Source: Paraburkholderia phenazinium (GTDB taxonomy: Bacteria > Pseudomonadota > Gammaproteobacteria > Burkholderiales > Burkholderiaceae). Taken from it: a stretch of DNA of 64,000 nucleotides. The stretch lies in the NCBI RefSeq assembly GCF_900100735.1, contig NZ_FNCJ01000003.1, positions 248,001 through 312,000 on the forward strand, in the 5' to 3' direction. Made by a program: the position numbers and the translations under genes. Shown piece after piece: positions 60,143 to 64,000 of this stretch. Within the stretch, counting starts at the first letter, position 1. Every line of letters begins with the position of its first letter. The notes under the pieces are model-generated. The model was not told the origin of the DNA and searched no databases. It worked only from the letters and a program-made list of their open reading frames with translations.

Positions 60143-61596
60143 ATTCACCTGTTCTTCATCTGACGCAGGCGGGACGGCTCGATCGGTTCTTTATCGGCGG
60201 CAAATGGGTGGCGCCCGAAGGTACCGGTCGAATCGCCGTCGTTTCGCCGTCTACGGAAGAAACGCTCTGCGACATTCCGCTTGGGAACGCACGCGACGTC
60301 CACCGGGCGGTAGAAGCCGCCCGCGAAGCGTTCGTGCGATGGTCCGTGACGTCGCCGCAGGAGCGCGCCGCACGGCTTGACCGCGTCCATGCGCTGCTTC
60401 TCGAGCGCACCGAGCTATTCGCCCAGGCCCTGACGATGGAGATGGGCGCACCGATTAGCTATGCTCGCGGCGCCCATGTGCCGCTTGCGGCCGAACATAT
60501 CCGCGTGGCGCGGGACAATCTGGCGAACTATCCGTTCCGCGTTCGACGTGGCACGACTGCGATCGTACGTGAGCCGATCGGAGTGTGTGCGCTGATTACG
60601 CCGTGGAACTGGCCGATCTATCAGATCACGGCCAAGGTCGGTCCTGCGCTGGCAGCAGGCTGCACCGTGGTCCTGAAACCTAGCGAGCTCTCGCCGCTAA
60701 GCGCCTTGCTGTTCGCCGAGGTCATCGCGGACGCGGATGTCCCCGCCGGCGTATTCAACCTGGTGAGTGGCTCTGGCACGGAAGTCGGCGCGTCGCTTGC
60801 GGGACATCCGCAAGTCGATATGGTTTCGATCACAGGTTCGACGCGCGCCGGTGTGCTGGTCGCAGAGGCGGCGGCGCCGACTGTCAAGCGCGTGGCTCAG
60901 GAGCTTGGAGGCAAGTCACCAAACGTTGTGCTACCCGATGCCGACCTCCCACGTGCCGTATCGCTGGGCGTCGCCGCCGCATACCGGAATATGGGCCAGT
61001 CGTGCAGCGCGCCGACGCGCCTGATCGTACCGCGCAGCGTGCTGAACCAGGTTGACGAGCTGGCCGTAGCGGCGACGGAACAAATGATCGTTGGTGACCC
61101 GTTCGCCGAGGCGACGACGCACGGTCCCCTGGCCAATCGCGCGCAGTTCGAGCGGGTGCAGCGGATGGTCGAAGCTGGCATTGACGAGGGGGCAAAGCTG
61201 GTCGCGGGTGGTCGTGGAAGACCAGCGGGACTCAGCAAGGGCTTCTATGCACGACCGACTGTCTTCTCCAATGTCCGCACCGACATGACGATTGCGCAGC
61301 AGGAGATCTTCGGTCCAGTTCTCACAATCCTTCCTTACGACATGGTCGAGGAAGCAGTCACTATCGCAAACGACACGGTTTATGGGCTCGGTGCACACGT
61401 TCAAGGCACAGACAAGACTCTCTTGCATGCGGTAGCCGCACGCATCCAGTCGGGCCAGGTTCATCTGAACTATCCGGCATGGGACCCACAGGCTCCGTTC
61501 GGAGGATACAAGCAGTCTGGCAATGGTAGAGAGTATGGAATCGAAGGGATGGAAGAGTACATGGAGGTGAAGTCAATCCTCGGGTTCTACGATTGA
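60139..61596 (+). CDS. NAD(P)-dependent aldehyde dehydrogenase
   Basis: The 485-residue product is a classical ALDH: cofactor region ITPWNWPIYQ, catalytic Glu in QELGGKSPNVV, nucleophilic Cys in MGQSCSAPTR, and EIFGPVLTI. ATG 60,139 overlaps the FAD oxidase stop by 4 nt. It should oxidise the aldehyde made by the preceding amine oxidase. The exact substrate is unknown. Confidence 0.88.
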   Translation: MNSPVLHLTQAGRLDRFFIGGKWVAPEGTGRIAVVSPSTEETLCDIPLGNARDVHRAVEAAREAFVRWSVTSPQERAARLDRVHALLLERTELFAQALTMEMGAPISYARGAHVPLAAEHIRVARDNLANYPFRVRRGTTAIVREPIGVCALITPWNWPIYQITAKVGPALAAGCTVVLKPSELSPLSALLFAEVIADADVPAGVFNLVSGSGTEVGASLAGHPQVDMVSITGSTRAGVLVAEAAAPTVKRVAQELGGKSPNVVLPDADLPRAVSLGVAAAYRNMGQSCSAPTRLIVPRSVLNQVDELAVAATEQMIVGDPFAEATTHGPLANRAQFERVQRMVEAGIDEGAKLVAGGRGRPAGLSKGFYARPTVFSNVRTDMTIAQQEIFGPVLTILPYDMVEEAVTIANDTVYGLGAHVQGTDKTLLHAVAARIQSGQVHLNYPAWDPQAPFGGYKQSGNGREYGIEGMEEYMEVKSILGFYD

Positions 61597-61644
61597 TGCC
61601 ATTGGTACGCCCGACGCTGTGAATATAAAGCTGTTTGCTTTCTA

Positions 61645-62841
61645 ATGGTGCCCAAATTGGAAACGACTGTAATCACCGAAACATCGCTGACCGAGCATCA
61701 CGTCCATTGGACGAGGCTGCGACGCGATCTTCACGCTCATCCCGAATTGCGATTTGAAGAGCACAGGACGGCAGACGTCGTCGCGCGCGAACTCGAAGAA
61801 CTCGGCTATACGATATCTCGCGGGCTCGGAGGAACGGGAGTCGTCGCGAGCCTGCCTGGTGCGAACCCGGACCGGGGAATTGTGCTCCGTGCGGACCTGG
61901 ATGCGTTGCCGATCCACGAAGTCAATGACTTCGCGCACGCATCGGGCGCAGATGGAATCATGCATGCCTGCGGGCATGACGGCCATACGGTAATGTTGCT
62001 GGGTGCTGCGCGCGTCCTGAAACAATTGCCGCAGTTGCCTGGCACGGTTCATTTTGTATTTCAGCCCGGAGAGGAGGGAGGCGCAGGCGCGCGGAAGATG
62101 ATCGATGACGGGCTGTTCGAACAATGTCCGACCGAAGCGGTGTTCGGCATGCACAACTGGCCCGGTCTGCCCGCTGGACATTTTGGCCTGCGAACCGGCC
62201 CGATCATGGCGGCAGGCTCTCGATTTTGCATCAAGGTAACAGGCAAGGGTGCTCACGCGGCGCAGCCGCATCTAGGCCTCGATCCAATACCGCTGGCGTG
62301 TTCGATCGTACTCCAGTGTCAGACGATCGCGGCGCGGCACAAGGATCCGGTGGATCCCGCCGTCATTTCCGTGTGCATGTTCCACGCAGGGAACACGGAC
62401 AATGTCATTCCGGATAGCGCAGAGCTGCGAGGGACGGTTCGCACGCTGTCGTCCGCTTTGCAACAGAAGTTACAGCGCGATATCCAGCTCATGTGCGAAG
62501 GGTTAGCCGCCGCATATGGCGCGCAAGTCGAGGTCACGTTTTTCCAATACTACCCCGCGACAATCAACTCGTCGGCCGAGACCGCACTCTGCGAAGCGGT
62601 TATTCGCGAGACGTTCGGCGGCGAGCGCCTGAACCGTGACATCCCGTCGAACATGACATCGGAAGACTTCGGCTTCATGCTGGAGGAGCGGCCCGGCGCT
62701 TATGTGCTGATCGGCAACGCTCCTATGGGAACGACCGCGCCGTCTCTGCATCATCCGGAGTACGATTTCAACGACGACATTATTCCGGCCGGCGTCCGGT
62801 ATTGGGTCGCTTTGGCGCAGCATTACTTCGGTGCGGTGTGA
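61645..62841 (+). CDS. M20-family amidohydrolase (hippurate hydrolase/IAA-amino acid hydrolase type)
   Basis: The 398-residue product has the M20D metal-site motifs: DLHAHPELRFEEHRT, MHACGHDGHTVMLLG, FQPGEEGGAGARKMI, FGMHNWPG and C-terminal SEDFGFMLEERPG. Such enzymes cleave N-acyl bonds of amino acids. It follows the ALDH by 48 bp. In this setting it may release an amine or amino acid from an acylated form; this is inference. Confidence 0.88.
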   Translation: MVPKLETTVITETSLTEHHVHWTRLRRDLHAHPELRFEEHRTADVVARELEELGYTISRGLGGTGVVASLPGANPDRGIVLRADLDALPIHEVNDFAHASGADGIMHACGHDGHTVMLLGAARVLKQLPQLPGTVHFVFQPGEEGGAGARKMIDDGLFEQCPTEAVFGMHNWPGLPAGHFGLRTGPIMAAGSRFCIKVTGKGAHAAQPHLGLDPIPLACSIVLQCQTIAARHKDPVDPAVISVCMFHAGNTDNVIPDSAELRGTVRTLSSALQQKLQRDIQLMCEGLAAAYGAQVEVTFFQYYPATINSSAETALCEAVIRETFGGERLNRDIPSNMTSEDFGFMLEERPGAYVLIGNAPMGTTAPSLHHPEYDFNDDIIPAGVRYWVALAQHYFGAV

Positions 62842-62976
62842 CCGATTGCACTTTTCGGTGCGGGATGGCATCCAATGAACCACATCCGTTAGTAATACGT
62901 AGTGTATGTTCGAGAAACGATTGCTGATTTCACAGTGGAACCCACGCGGGTTGACAAACACAGGAGGACTGAAACC

Positions 62977-63645
62977 ATGATTGACTTTGAGCCAAAATAC
63001 ATCACTTTCGACTGCTGGGGCACGCTGACGAACTTTCGCATCAGCGAAATGACTCGCGAGGCGTACGGGGATCGGCTGCAGGGCGCCGAACTCGAGCGAC
63101 TCGTCGACTTCTTTACCGCTTACCGTCGCGACGAAGCGCTCGGCGCCTGGAGGCCGTTCCGCGAGGTGCTGATCAACGCCGCGCGCCGCGCGTGCAAGCG
63201 CATGAATGTTGAGTTTAGCGAAGCGGACGCGGAGAAGTTCTACCTCGCCGAGCCGACTTGGGGGCCGCACCCGGACGTGCCAGAAGGCCTTTCTCGGCTC
63301 GCGAAAAAGTACAGGCTCGTTATTCTTTCGAACGCGCCGGACGAGCACATCCAGAGCAATGTCGACAAGCTGGGCGCCCCGTTCCATCGTGTGTTCACCG
63401 CGGAGCAGGCCCAAGCGTACAAGCCACGCATGCAGGCCTTTGAGTATATGTTCGATCAGCTGAACTGCAACCCTGAGGATGTGCTGCACGTTTCGTCGAG
63501 CATGCGCTATGACCTGATGACGGCGCACGACATGGGCATCAAGCACAAGGCGTTCGTCAATCGGGGCCACGAGCCGGGCACGCCGTACTACGAATACTAC
63601 GAAGTCAAGACCATCGGTGAAGTCGCCACGCTGCTCGGCCTGTGA
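62977..63645 (+). CDS. HAD-superfamily hydrolase, haloacid dehalogenase type II-like
   Basis: The 222-residue product has the HAD motifs: nucleophile Asp in TFDCWGTLTN, motif II in VILSNAPDE, Lys in YKPRMQAF and motif IV in VSSSMRYDLMTAHDMGIK. ATG 62,977 is decided by a strong AGGAGG at 62,962-62,967. The L-2-haloacid dehalogenase-like architecture (HAD-IA) is clear; the substrate, haloacid or phosphate ester, is not. Confidence 0.82.
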   Translation: MIDFEPKYITFDCWGTLTNFRISEMTREAYGDRLQGAELERLVDFFTAYRRDEALGAWRPFREVLINAARRACKRMNVEFSEADAEKFYLAEPTWGPHPDVPEGLSRLAKKYRLVILSNAPDEHIQSNVDKLGAPFHRVFTAEQAQAYKPRMQAFEYMFDQLNCNPEDVLHVSSSMRYDLMTAHDMGIKHKAFVNRGHEPGTPYYEYYEVKTIGEVATLLGL

Positions 63646-63649
63646 TCCG

Positions 63650-63673
63650 GTGCCCTCGGTTACGCGAGGGCAC
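63650..63673 (+). terminator. Hairpin after the HAD gene
   Basis: GTGCCCTCG (63,650-63,658) and CGAGGGCAC (63,665-63,673) form a perfect 9-bp stem with a 6-base loop, starting 5 bp after the HAD stop codon. No T tract follows, so it may be a processing or attenuation structure before the transporter gene. Confidence 0.55.
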
Positions 63674-63747
63674 GGCTGAAACTCGCTAAGGCGCGCGTCG
63701 GCACGAATGGCTTCTACTGAGAAACAACTCCCGTGTGGAGGAGACAA

Positions 63748-64000
63748 ATGAACAAGATAAATATGCGCGCCGCTGCTGGCAGCGCCCAGGAGCAATTCCA
63801 ACAGCTTACGGCCAAGGGCTTGTCGCGGCGCAATCTGCTTCGCGCGATGGCAGCCGGCGGAATGCTGTCGATGACCGGTGCGGGACTGCTGGCCGCGAGT
63901 GGGTCAGCTTTCGCCCAGGAGACGCCAAAAAAAGGCGGCAAGATTCGCGTCGCGACGGCAGCGTCGTCCACGGCCGATACGCTCGATCCCGCAAAGGGCG
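63748..64000 (+). CDS. ABC transporter substrate-binding protein, 5' part only
   Basis: About 84 codons are visible before the right edge. The start ATG 63,748 follows GGAGGAGA. The N-terminus carries a twin-arginine signal (LSRRNLLRAM, then a hydrophobic core and a SAFAQE cleavage region), followed by KKGGKIRVATAASSTADTLDP, the typical mature start of dipeptide/oligopeptide-type solute-binding proteins (SBP family 5). It is likely the importer component for the compound degraded by the upstream enzymes; the permease genes would lie to the right. Confidence 0.85.
   Translation, partial: MNKINMRAAAGSAQEQFQQLTAKGLSRRNLLRAMAAGGMLSMTGAGLLAASGSAFAQETPKKGGKIRVATAASSTADTLDPAKG

Noticed and set aside
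47702..64000. Ectoine degradation (doe/eut-type) genes next to the biosynthetic cluster
   Set aside because: The amidohydrolase is an M20 enzyme, not the DoeB type; no DoeA/EutD-type hydrolase is seen; the FAD oxidases do not belong to that pathway. Only a general amine/amino-acid catabolic role is supported.

Overview
The window is a GC-rich proteobacterial segment. Gene content and order point to a Burkholderia/Paraburkholderia-type betaproteobacterium: a tssB-tssC-vgrG type VI secretion (T6SS) locus with a divergent tssK-tssL arm, an hpaR/hpaG1G2EDFHI homoprotocatechuate pathway, and many EamA, LysR and SDR genes. This assignment rests on family recognition only. No rRNA, tRNA, CRISPR array or complete insertion sequence was seen.

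Positions 1-22,316 hold the T6SS. On the minus strand are tssK, tssL and a truncated inner-membrane partner. On the plus strand, beyond a 540-bp AT-rich divergent promoter, come tssB, tssC, vgrG, a large cell-wall hydrolase effector (M23-like fold plus GH19), a secreted immunity candidate, a scar made of a duplicated vgrG 3' end and a frameshifted lipoprotein gene, a PAAR protein, a membrane protein of unknown role, then tssM, tssA, tssF, tssG and tssJ. hcp, tssE and tssH/clpV are not in the window.

Positions 22,372-30,294 hold the meta-cleavage pathway for 3,4-dihydroxyphenylacetate (hpaG1, G2, E, D, F, H, I). It is read leftward from a promoter shared with the MarR-type regulator hpaR, and a perfect 14-bp palindrome lies between them. 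Its aromatic-acid MFS transporter is a pseudogene. A 43-bp inverted repeat closes hpaR against a convergent alpha/beta hydrolase.

Positions 31,403-47,349 look like an undescribed small-molecule cluster and are the most interesting part. Minus strand: an EamA transporter, a 2-oxoglutarate/Fe(II) oxygenase, an SDR and a one-module NRPS with order adenylation (predicted Asp code), carrier, epimerization, thioester reductase. Plus strand: an EctC-type ectoine synthase with its metal and substrate residues intact, a formyl-THF-type formyltransferase, a Rieske oxygenase, a second EamA transporter, an EctB-type aminotransferase and a LysR regulator. A second SDR and a LuxR-type regulator follow. EctB and EctC are present but the acetyltransferase EctA is absent and a formyltransferase takes its place. 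The simplest inference is a C2-unsubstituted (desmethyl) ectoine or a related cyclic amidine, possibly built from an NRPS-made aspartate aldehyde and then oxidised.

Positions 47,702-64,000 hold a GntR/FCD regulator, a class III aminotransferase, two FAD-dependent amine or amino-acid oxidases, an aldehyde dehydrogenase, an M20 amidohydrolase, a HAD hydrolase and the start of a Tat-exported substrate-binding protein, which suggests amine or amino-acid catabolism. Inside this region, about 48,783-58,225 is almost free of T on the plus strand and open in nearly every frame. It is not ordinary DNA and its long ORFs should not be annotated. The missing 5' parts of the aminotransferase (left) and of the first FAD oxidase (right) can still be recognised in it, in the correct frame and spacing, under dense substitutions of one direction. 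The block is therefore an overwritten copy of normal sequence, through data corruption or an unusual mutational process, and not an insertion.
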